DNA of 21,828 nucleotides from contig ONFW01000191.1 in NCBI GenBank assembly GCA_900317215.1, forward strand, positions 1 to 21,828. Reading direction: 5' to 3'. This DNA is from an uncultured Eubacteriales bacterium. Its GTDB lineage: Bacteria; Bacillota; Clostridia; Oscillospirales; Acutalibacteraceae. The notes under the pieces are model-generated. The model saw only the letters and a program-made list of their open reading frames with translations, was not told the DNA's origin and did no database searches. Below, one piece after another: positions 8,257-15,017 of the stretch. How positions within the stretch are numbered: position 1 is the stretch's first letter; each line of letters opens with the position of its first letter. A program made the translations under genes and the position numbers.

Positions 8257-9471
8257 ATGTATCCTAAGCAAGAGGTAGTTGCAATGCTGCTTGCAGGCGG
8301 ACAGGGAAGCAGACTCGGTGTTCTTACGCAGAAGCTTGCAAAGCCTGCCGTACCGTTTGGCGGCAAATATCGCATAATCGATTTTCCGCTCTCAAACTGT
8401 GTTAATTCGGGTATTGAGGCGGTAGGTGTTCTCACACAATATCAGCCGCTCGTTCTTAATGAGTATATAGGCAGCGGTCAGCCGTGGGATCTCGACAGCA
8501 TGAACAGCGGCGTAAGGATCCTTTCTCCTTATCAGCAGATAAAGGGTACCGACTGGTACAAGGGAACTGCAAATGCTATTTATCAGAACATAAATTATAT
8601 CGACAGATATAACCCGGATTACGTTGTTATACTTTCGGGTGACCATATCTATAAGATGGACTATTCCAAAATGATAGCCGCTCATAAGGAAAACAATGCG
8701 GACTGCACTATAGCTGTAATAGATGTTCCGCTTGCAGAGGCTTCGCGCTTCGGCATCATGAATACAAATCCTGACGGCTCGATCTATGAATTCGAGGAGA
8801 AGCCCAAGCATCCGAAGAGCACCAACGCTTCAATGGGGATTTATGTGTTCAGCTGGAACAAGCTGAGAAAGTATCTTATCGAGGACGAGGAGACAGAGGG
8901 CTCCGAGCATGACTTCGGTAAGGACGTGCTTCCCAAGATGCTCAACGACGGACAGAGAATGTTTGCTTATCAGTTCCAGGGCTACTGGAAGGATGTCGGA
9001 ACGATCGACAGTCTGTGGGAGTCAAATATGGATCTTCTCGACCCGAATATTCCTCTTGATCTGAGTGATGAGTCGTGGAAGATCTATTCAAGAAATCCCG
9101 TTGTTCCTCCCCAGTATATCGAGGAGGGCGCTTCCGTTCAGAATTCTATGATAGCAGACGGCTGTGACATAGCAGGCTCGGTAGACTTCTCCGTGCTGTT
9201 CTCAAATGTTGTTGTTAAGCCCGGCGCAGTCGTACAGGATTCCATTATCATGCCCGGCAGTGTTATCGAAGAGGGCGCTGTTGTACAGTACGCTATAGTA
9301 TCCGAAAATACCGTAATAGGAAAGAACGCTGTGGTAGGCGCTCGTCCCGAGGATATAGAGGATAAGGATAAGTGGGGTATCGCAGTTATAGGCGATAACC
9401 TGAAGATCGGCGCAGGCGCTAAGATCGCGCCTAAGGAAATGGTCTCGAAAGATGTAGAGGGGGTTGAATAA
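8257..9471 (+). CDS. glgC: Glucose-1-phosphate adenylyltransferase, catalytic subunit
   Basis: This 404-residue protein makes ADP-glucose and pyrophosphate from ATP and glucose 1-phosphate, the committed step of glycogen synthesis. All expected elements are present: the nucleotide loop AGGQGSRL (13-20), KPAVPFGGKYRIIDFPLSN (29-47), WYKGTANA (100-107), the catalytic aspartate in SGDHIYK (Asp129), EFEEKP, and GYWKDVGTIDSLWESN. A left-handed beta-helix of hexapeptide repeats fills about 290-390. An AAAGGGGGAAA ribosome site precedes the ATG. It is followed after 2 bases by glgD, which suggests coupled translation and a GlgC/GlgD complex. Allosteric effectors cannot be read from the sequence. Confidence 0.96.
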   Translation: MYPKQEVVAMLLAGGQGSRLGVLTQKLAKPAVPFGGKYRIIDFPLSNCVNSGIEAVGVLTQYQPLVLNEYIGSGQPWDLDSMNSGVRILSPYQQIKGTDWYKGTANAIYQNINYIDRYNPDYVVILSGDHIYKMDYSKMIAAHKENNADCTIAVIDVPLAEASRFGIMNTNPDGSIYEFEEKPKHPKSTNASMGIYVFSWNKLRKYLIEDEETEGSEHDFGKDVLPKMLNDGQRMFAYQFQGYWKDVGTIDSLWESNMDLLDPNIPLDLSDESWKIYSRNPVVPPQYIEEGASVQNSMIADGCDIAGSVDFSVLFSNVVVKPGAVVQDSIIMPGSVIEEGAVVQYAIVSENTVIGKNAVVGARPEDIEDKDKWGIAVIGDNLKIGAGAKIAPKEMVSKDVEGVE

Positions 9472-9473
9472 TC

Positions 9474-10586
9474 ATGCGCGGAAATAATGTAATGGGAATT
9501 ATCTTCTCTAATCTTCATGAGAATCTCATAAGCCAGCTCACGGAGCTGAGAACAATGGGCGCTGTTCCCTACGGCGGAAGATACCGCCTTATCGACTTCC
9601 CGCTTTCCAATATGGTCAATTCGGGCATCAATAAGGTCGGAGTTATCACAAAGAGCAACTATCAGTCGCTCATCGATCATCTCGGCGCAGGCAAGGCGTG
9701 GGATCTTTCAAGACAGCGCAACGGTCTGTTTATACTTCCTCCATTCATGGATCCGAGTGATTATGCAAACCGCGTAAAGACCTTCAACGCTATCATGCCC
9801 TTCCTCAAAAACTCCAACGAGGAATATGTAATGATATCCGACTGCGACGTTATCTGTAATATCGATTATCAGCAGGTGTTCGAGAAGCATCTTGAAAACA
9901 ATGCTGATATAACTCTCATTTATAAGCGCGACCAGCTCCCTGCTAAGCTTCAGGAGCCGACGGTTCTTTCCTTTGACGCAAAGGGCAGGGTGAATGATGT
10001 ACTGGTTGCACCCTCCATAACCGGAAGCTGCAGCTTCTACATGAACATGATGCTCATTAAGAGAGAGCTTCTTATGGAGCTTGTAAAGAAGTGCATAGCA
10101 AAGAATACAATGAGCTTCAAGCGTGATATAATCCAGGGTGAGTACAAGAATCTCAATATCTACGGTTATGAGTTCAAGGGCTTTGCTCCTGTAATAACAA
10201 CTGTTGCTGATTATTTTAATGCAAATATGTCTCTCAAGTGCAAGGAAGTGCGCGACGACCTGTTCAACGGCTCACGTCCTATCTACACAAAGGTAAGAGA
10301 CGATATGCCCACAAAGTACGGTCTTGGCTCCAAGGTGTCGAATTCCCTTATTGGCAACGGCTGTCTTATCGAGGGTGAGGTCGACAATTGTGTGCTCTTC
10401 AAGGGAGTACATATCGGCAAGGGAACAAAGGTATCCAACTGTGTTATTATGCAGGATACCAGAGTCGGCGAAGGCTGCAGCCTGAGTTATGTGATAGTTG
10501 ATAAGGACGTTATCATCAGAGACGGCAAGACCTTAGCAGGTCAGCCCTCTTATCCCGTATATATAGGAAAGCTCAGTGTAGTCTGA
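9474..10586 (+). CDS. glgD: GlgD, non-catalytic partner of ADP-glucose pyrophosphorylase
   Basis: This 370-residue GlgC paralogue has the same plan: a nucleotidyltransferase-like domain (about 1-260) and a left-handed beta-helix (about 280-365). It keeps AVPYGGRYRLIDFPLSN (30-46). However, the ATP loop GGxGxRL is replaced by an unrelated SNLHENLISQL stretch, and the active-site SGDHIYK of GlgC reads DCDVICN (the aspartate stays as Asp125). This fits the known GlgD group of Firmicutes, which forms a complex with GlgC and changes its activity while being inactive or nearly so alone. It starts 2 bases after the glgC stop. A 160-base gap with hairpins separates it from glgA. Confidence 0.93.
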   Translation: MRGNNVMGIIFSNLHENLISQLTELRTMGAVPYGGRYRLIDFPLSNMVNSGINKVGVITKSNYQSLIDHLGAGKAWDLSRQRNGLFILPPFMDPSDYANRVKTFNAIMPFLKNSNEEYVMISDCDVICNIDYQQVFEKHLENNADITLIYKRDQLPAKLQEPTVLSFDAKGRVNDVLVAPSITGSCSFYMNMMLIKRELLMELVKKCIAKNTMSFKRDIIQGEYKNLNIYGYEFKGFAPVITTVADYFNANMSLKCKEVRDDLFNGSRPIYTKVRDDMPTKYGLGSKVSNSLIGNGCLIEGEVDNCVLFKGVHIGKGTKVSNCVIMQDTRVGEGCSLSYVIVDKDVIIRDGKTLAGQPSYPVYIGKLSVV

Positions 10587-10746
10587 TAAACCAGACTTGA
10601 TCGATCTGTCGTTCTGCCGCAGACGCTTTTTAACGGCTGCGGCAGTTTGGTCATAGAAGGAGCCTGAAAAAGCTCGGCGGCAACAGTAGGACGAGCTGCT
10701 GCACAGAAGATAAGCGGTTGAGATGCCGCAAAACGGAGGTGTTAAT
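10587..10746 (+). other. glgA leader with two hairpins
   Basis: The 160-base gap contains a 9-bp GC-rich stem (CTGCCGCAG at 10614-10622 with CTGCGGCAG at 10637-10645) and a second 6-bp inverted repeat (AGCTCG at 10671-10676 with CGAGCT at 10692-10697). Only TTT follows the first stem, so full termination is unlikely. It could lower or delay expression of glgA, or mark an mRNA processing point. No clear separate promoter is visible. Confidence 0.45.
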
Positions 10747-12174
10747 ATGAAGTGTCTGTTTGTTACGAGTGAGGCTCAGCCCTTTGCGGCGTCGGGCGGA
10801 CTTGCAGATGTTTCAGGCGCACTGCCTCATGCATTGCGTCAGCGGCTCATAGGCTGCCGTATAGTAATGCCGTATTACGAGGATATCCCTCAGCCATTAA
10901 AGGAGAATCTGAGGTTTGTCACAAGCTTCTCTGTACCGGTATCATGGAGAAGGCAATACTGCGGCATATTTGAAACAAGATATAACGGAGTTATTTATTA
11001 TTTTCTTGATAATCAGTATTATTTCAAGCGTCAGGGGCTTTACGGTCATTATGATGATGCCGAAAGATTCGCATTCTTTTCAAGAGCGGTGCTTGAAATG
11101 CTTCCGTATATAGATTTTAAGCCGGACGTGATCCACTGCAACGACTGGCAGACCGCTCTTGTGCCTGTTTATTACAATCAGTTCTACGGCAAGAATGAAT
11201 GGTATTTCGGCATAAAGACGATATTCACTATTCATAATATCCAGTATCAGGGCAAATACGGTCAGGAGCTCTATGAAGAGGTAGTAGGAATACCGCCCGA
11301 GGGACGCTCCGTTCTTGATTGGGACGGCTGTATCAATTATATGAAGGGCGCTATTGAAACTGCCAACCGTGTAACAACGGTAAGCCCGAGCTATTCGTGG
11401 GAGATCCGTGATCCGTGGTTCTCACACGGGCTTGACCCTATACTCAATGCGAGAGCATGGAAGATAAGAGGAATACTCAATGGCATAGACAATACCTCCT
11501 ATAACCCGGCGACCGATATACAGATTTATGAACATTACTCTGAGGATGATATTTCGGGCAAGGCGGTGAACAAGCAGAAGCTCCAGGAGCGTCTTGGGCT
11601 TGAGCAGGATCCGGAGGTCCCGATGATAGCTATGGTAACGAGACTTGTGGCACATAAGGGCCTTGATCTTGTAAAGTATGCTCTCGATCAGCTCATGCGT
11701 GAGGAATACGTTCAGTTTGTTCTGTTAGGCTCGGGAGATTGGGAATATGAGAGCTTTTTCCGCACCATGCAGGACAGATATCCGGGCAGACTGTGCGCTT
11801 GTCACGGCTTTATACCCGAGTTGTCAAGGAAGATATATGCCGGAGCAGATATGTTCCTGATGCCGTCTAAGTCGGAGCCGTGCGGTCTTTCTCAGATGAT
11901 ATCTCTGCGCTACGGTACTATCCCGATAGTAAGAGAGGTCGGCGGACTCAGGGATTCCATACAGGACAGCGGCACGGGTGACGGCAACGGCTTCACATTC
12001 CGTAATTACGATGCTATGGATATGCTCTCGTGCATACGAAGGGCAATTGCGGGATATTGGCAGCATGACGGTTGGGAGACTCTTGTTAAGCGCGCTATGA
12101 AGTGCGACAATAGCTGGACACGCTCCGCGACTGAGTACATCAATATGTATCGTGAGGTCATTGAGGAAAACTGA
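10747..12174 (+). CDS. glgA: Glycogen synthase (ADP-glucose, GT5)
   Basis: This 475-residue GT5 enzyme moves glucose from ADP-glucose to the non-reducing end of a growing alpha-1,4 glucan. The two Rossmann domains carry the usual marks: SGGLADVSGALP (16-27), HCNDWQTALVP (130-140), HNIQYQG (163-169), VTRLVAHKG (297-305, with the phosphate-binding Arg and Lys) and PSKSEPCGLSQ (373-383, with Glu377 and Cys379). The lysine of the KxGGL motif is alanine here (Ala15). The start at 10747 has GGAGGT 6 bases ahead; the in-frame ATG at 10723 lies upstream of that site. It is the last gene of the glycogen operon, followed by a terminator hairpin. Confidence 0.95.
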   Translation: MKCLFVTSEAQPFAASGGLADVSGALPHALRQRLIGCRIVMPYYEDIPQPLKENLRFVTSFSVPVSWRRQYCGIFETRYNGVIYYFLDNQYYFKRQGLYGHYDDAERFAFFSRAVLEMLPYIDFKPDVIHCNDWQTALVPVYYNQFYGKNEWYFGIKTIFTIHNIQYQGKYGQELYEEVVGIPPEGRSVLDWDGCINYMKGAIETANRVTTVSPSYSWEIRDPWFSHGLDPILNARAWKIRGILNGIDNTSYNPATDIQIYEHYSEDDISGKAVNKQKLQERLGLEQDPEVPMIAMVTRLVAHKGLDLVKYALDQLMREEYVQFVLLGSGDWEYESFFRTMQDRYPGRLCACHGFIPELSRKIYAGADMFLMPSKSEPCGLSQMISLRYGTIPIVREVGGLRDSIQDSGTGDGNGFTFRNYDAMDMLSCIRRAIAGYWQHDGWETLVKRAMKCDNSWTRSATEYINMYREVIEEN

Positions 12175-12245
12175 TCTTGCAAAAAAAGTGGGAACAGCTT
12201 GCTGCTCCCATAAATACTGACCCTCTTTGAGGAATATAAAAATGT

Positions 12246-12285
12246 GCAGTCCCTTGTCATATGACAAAGGACTGCTTTGATTTTT
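12246..12285 (+). terminator. Terminator of the glycogen operon
   Basis: A 15-bp inverted repeat with one mismatch (12246-12260 with 12261-12275) is followed by TTTGATTTTT. A smaller hairpin (about 12190-12209) lies closer to the glgA stop but lacks a T-run. Confidence 0.8.
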
Positions 12286-12503
12286 ATGGCACATCAGCTT
12301 AGGCGTCAAAGGGAGGACGTCTGAGAGCGCCAAAGCGCTTAAAGCCGCAGAATTCCGGAATTATACAAGAACGATATGATGCAGTCTGCTGTCAGGATAA
12401 CAGAAGGTATCATCGGACATTGTGAGTAGCATGTGCTGCAAAGCTGCCATGCCTGTTTTATGATAAGATGCTTATACCTGTACGATGACTCAGGCGGAGT
12501 GCG
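12286..12503. other. Non-coding gap between glgA terminator and lipoprotein gene
   Basis: About 218 bases without a supported gene. Short inverted repeats occur: AGCGC-CAAA-GCGCT near 12328-12341, the palindrome AATTCCGGAATT near 12350-12361, and a bulged stem that would pair 12405-12414 with 12467-12479 around a 5-bp inner stem (12429-12433 with 12448-12452). No clear terminator for the minus-strand gene was found here. Confidence 0.4.
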
Positions 12504-12986
12504 TTATTTTCTGACAAAAGCGTTCTCTGTGCCGGAGGAATCAAAAAGAGTGAATTTATCAGAGGTCAGTGTATAATTAAGCGTCATGGGTGAGTAGCCC
12601 TCGGCAAGATACTGAATTGTTATTTTGTCTCCGTCGACAGAGTATGTGAGATCCAAAACCGTGCCCATCATATCGTACTGACCGGTACCGTCCTCGTTGA
12701 ATGTGTATACAAAACCGCCTCCATAACCTTCGGATGCCCATGTGCCTGTTATGCTTGCCTCTCCATTGGTTGAGGCCTTGCTCTCGGCAGAGCTTTCATC
12801 CTTGCCTTCCGATGAGAGCTCGCTCTTACTGTCAGCAGTACTTTCAGAAGTGCTTGTAACAGATACCTTGCTTTCATCGCGTGAGGACTGAGTTCCTGTG
12901 TCAGACTTTGAGCAGCCTGTGAATGCTGACATGACTGCAAATACTGCTAAAACAGCGGCTAACTTGTAAACATTTGATCTTTTCAT
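12504..12986 (-). CDS. Small putative lipoprotein with Ser/Glu linker and C-terminal beta domain
   Basis: This 160-residue protein begins with a signal sequence (basic MKR, then a hydrophobic stretch about 9-22) and a probable lipobox FTGC with Cys25; Phe at the -3 position is not the usual Leu. Residues 26-75 are a Ser/Thr/Lys/Glu-rich linker, as expected for a surface lipoprotein crossing the wall. The C-terminal domain (about 78-160) has GTW (81-83), YTFNEDGTGQY (94-104) and SVDGDKITIQY (116-126). It resembles small beta-rich domains found in clostridial lipoproteins (DUF5640-like, a tentative match). A ribosome site AAGGAG lies about 10 bases before the start. No function can be given. 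It is a single gene between two plus-strand operons. Confidence 0.8.
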   Translation of the reverse strand: MKRSNVYKLAAVLAVFAVMSAFTGCSKSDTGTQSSRDESKVSVTSTSESTADSKSELSSEGKDESSAESKASTNGEASITGTWASEGYGGGFVYTFNEDGTGQYDMMGTVLDLTYSVDGDKITIQYLAEGYSPMTLNYTLTSDKFTLFDSSGTENAFVRK

Positions 12987-13036
12987 AGCTTTATTCTCCT
13001 TATTGATTTTTTTCAGACTGTTGTCTGTGTTAATGA

Positions 13037-13086
13037 ATGATATGATTATATCATATAAGCTCCCATAATTGAATGAAATAATTCAA
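13037..13086 (-). promoter_or_regulatory. Promoter and dyads upstream of the lipoprotein gene
   Basis: On the minus strand TATAAT occupies 13050-13045, with TTCAAT 17 bases upstream at 13073-13068. Two inverted repeats cover these elements: ATGATAT-GATT-ATATCAT (13037-13054) over the -10, and TTGAAT-GAAATA-ATTCAA (13069-13086) over the -35. Their position is typical of operators, but AT-rich promoter DNA can also give dyads by chance. Confidence 0.5.
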
Positions 13087-13251
13087 CTGATAATAATGCT
13101 AAAGTCGGATTAATGCGAAGAAGCTGCAAGAAAAATCATTGCGGAGATCTTTTGATGACCCGATTGGAAAAGTCTGCCTGATCGTTTTGCCGGCGATTTG
13201 CATTTTAAAATAGGAGCAGAGTAAATATTTTTAAAAATCAGCATAAAGGTA

Positions 13252-13280
13252 TTGACAATCGGATAAGATAATGGTAAATT
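13252..13280 (+). promoter_or_regulatory. Sigma-A promoter of the hrcA heat-shock operon
   Basis: A perfect TTGACA (13252-13257) stands 17 bases before TAAATT (13275-13280). The CIRCE operator begins 9 bases after the -10, so bound HrcA would cover the transcription start. Confidence 0.85.
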
Positions 13281-13289
13281 ATAAATAGA

Positions 13290-13316
13290 TTAGCACTCGA
13301 CATCTTAGAGTGCTAA
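13290..13316 (+). promoter_or_regulatory. CIRCE operator (HrcA binding site)
   Basis: TTAGCACTC (13290-13298), a 9-base spacer and GAGTGCTAA (13308-13316) form a perfect 9-bp inverted repeat identical to the CIRCE consensus. It lies between the promoter and hrcA, so the operon is expected to be repressed by HrcA and released on heat shock. Confidence 0.97.
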
Positions 13317-13332
13317 CAGAGAGGTGGCTGAT

Positions 13333-14361
13333 ATGGAACCGACTCAAAGAAAGATGAAGATCCTTGAAGCTGTCGTTGAAGCTTATATAAGATCAGGGGA
13401 TCCGATCGGATCAAAGGCAATATGCGATGTCCTGGATTTCAATGTGTCCTCTGCGACCGTGAGAAACGACATGGCGGAGCTTTCAAGTCTCGGTATGCTT
13501 GAGCAGCCTCACACCTCATCGGGAAGAGTTCCCACAGAGCTTGGCTACAGAGTGTATATTGACGACCTTATGAAGCCGCTGCCATTGGGCAAAAAGGAGC
13601 AGAAGCTCATAAAGGACAATCTTGAAATAAGCTCTGATACCCCTGAGAGTCTTCTGGAGGCTGCAGCGGATATTCTTTCAAGAATAACGGGCTATGCAGC
13701 GGTTGCAGCTTCTCCCCCGGGAGAAAATGCACTGATACGTCATGTAAGATTCGTTCGTACGGGAAACTACACGGCTATGGCGGTAGTTATAACGTCCCTC
13801 GGCTCGGTAAAGCCCAAGCTTTTCCGTTGCGACTATATGATAACACCTTCACTGCTCGAAATGTTCGACAAGGCTGTAAACGACAGACTTGAGGGTATGC
13901 CGGTGACCTCGGTGACGCCTGCATTTATTCAGACAACAGCGCTTTCCTTTGGTGAAATGTCAATGATAATGCCGAATGTCCTGCTTGCGGTGAGCGAAGC
14001 GGCTAAGGAGGCATCTGCGGACGGCATCTCTGTCAAGGGAAAATCAAATCTCTTTTCGATGCCGGAGCTTGCTTCGTCAAACGGAAAAAGAGCGCTGGAA
14101 CTGTTTGAAAAGCCTGCAGAGCTGATGAAGCTGATAACGGCTGCGGATTCAAGATCCGGTGTTCTGATAGGAAGTGAGATGAGAGATCCCTCGCTGAGCA
14201 ATCTGAGCATAGTTACGGCAAACTATACTGCCGCGCCTCAATGCTCGGGAAGGCTTGCGCTGATAGGACCGTTGAGAATGAACTATCCCAGGATCATTTC
14301 TGTACTTGGCAGTGTTGCCGATATTGTAGGCGAATCACTTGCTGAGCTGCTTGATCTGTGA
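13333..14361 (+). CDS. hrcA: Heat-inducible transcription repressor HrcA
   Basis: This 342-residue DNA-binding repressor controls class I heat-shock genes through CIRCE. The N-terminal winged helix (about 5-75) includes GDPIGSKAI, SSATVRNDMAELSSLGML and the family signature QPHTSSGRVPTELGYRVYID. The rest forms the GAF-like dimerisation part and C-terminal HrcA core, ending in the conserved GPLRMNYPRIISVL segment. Length fits the family (about 340-350). The ATG at 13333 is preferred: GAGGTGG (13321-13327) is a suitable ribosome site for it, while a GTG at 13324 would lie within that site. It is the first gene of hrcA-grpE-dnaK-dnaJ and sits directly behind its own operator, giving autoregulation. 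In other bacteria GroEL helps HrcA fold; no groEL is in this window. Confidence 0.95.
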   Translation: MEPTQRKMKILEAVVEAYIRSGDPIGSKAICDVLDFNVSSATVRNDMAELSSLGMLEQPHTSSGRVPTELGYRVYIDDLMKPLPLGKKEQKLIKDNLEISSDTPESLLEAAADILSRITGYAAVAASPPGENALIRHVRFVRTGNYTAMAVVITSLGSVKPKLFRCDYMITPSLLEMFDKAVNDRLEGMPVTSVTPAFIQTTALSFGEMSMIMPNVLLAVSEAAKEASADGISVKGKSNLFSMPELASSNGKRALELFEKPAELMKLITAADSRSGVLIGSEMRDPSLSNLSIVTANYTAAPQCSGRLALIGPLRMNYPRIISVLGSVADIVGESLAELLDL

Positions 14362-14395
14362 TCGAGGTTTATTTTTCGGGAAAGGAGAGAATATA

Positions 14396-14989
14396 ATGGG
14401 AAAAAAGAAGTCGCATAATAATAACAACAAAAAGAGCGAAGCTGTCAGACCTCAAGAGACAGAGATAAAAAAGGAGACTGAGGAAATGCAGGAAAATGCA
14501 GAGGAGAAAAAGGAGGAAGCGCCCGATACGGTGCCTGCGGCGGATTTTGAGGCTCTAAAGAAGGAATATGACACGCAGAAGGATCAGTTCCTCAGAATGG
14601 CTGCAGAGTACGATAATTTCCGCAAGCGCACGGAAAAGGAAAAGCTCTCTACTTATGATAATGCTATTGCAGTGGCTGTTGAAGCTTTCCTGCCCGTTGT
14701 TGATAATTTTGCCCTTGCCCTTGATGCAGGACAGAATATGCCCGAGGAATTCAGAAAGGGACTTGAGCTGATACAGAAGAAGATAGAGGCTTCTCTGGAA
14801 AAGCTCCATGTAAAGACCTTTGGTGAACGGGGAGAAAAATTCGACCCGGACTACCACAACGCTATCTCAAGGGTCGATGACCCTGAAATAGAGGAGGATC
14901 ACATAGCCACTGTTTATCAAAAGGGCTTTCAGCTCAATGAGAAAGTGATCCGCCATGCAATGGTGCAGATCTCAAACGGAAACCAATAA
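14396..14989 (+). CDS. grpE: Nucleotide exchange factor GrpE
   Basis: This 197-residue co-chaperone forms a dimer that releases ADP from DnaK. Residues 1-45 are a charged, Asn/Lys/Glu-rich disordered tail. A long coiled-coil helix follows (about 48-90, with AAEYDNFRKRTEKEK), then the C-terminal beta domain that contacts DnaK, ending in the signature YQKGFQLNEKVIRHAMVQIS (174-193). The ATG at 14396 is chosen because AAAGGAG (14381-14387) lies 8 bases upstream; a 19-residue longer frame overlapping hrcA does not resemble the family. It begins 34 bases after hrcA and ends 28 bases before dnaK. Confidence 0.96.
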   Translation: MGKKKSHNNNNKKSEAVRPQETEIKKETEEMQENAEEKKEEAPDTVPAADFEALKKEYDTQKDQFLRMAAEYDNFRKRTEKEKLSTYDNAIAVAVEAFLPVVDNFALALDAGQNMPEEFRKGLELIQKKIEASLEKLHVKTFGERGEKFDPDYHNAISRVDDPEIEEDHIATVYQKGFQLNEKVIRHAMVQISNGNQ

Positions 14990-15017
14990 ATTGATAATAT
15001 TTTGGAGGTAATGATTT

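Noticed and set aside
10614..10648. A full terminator between glgD and glgA
   Set aside because: The stem is strong but only TTT follows, and glgA without another clear promoter needs read-through.
10723..10746. ATG at 10723 as the glgA start
   Set aside because: The extra residues precede the conserved MKCLFVTSEA opening and GGAGGT lies between the two ATGs.
2255..12276. The shared AAAGGACTGCT word in the mltG and glgA terminators as a dispersed repeat
   Set aside because: Only about 11 bases match, both copies are part of terminator stems, and the flanks differ.
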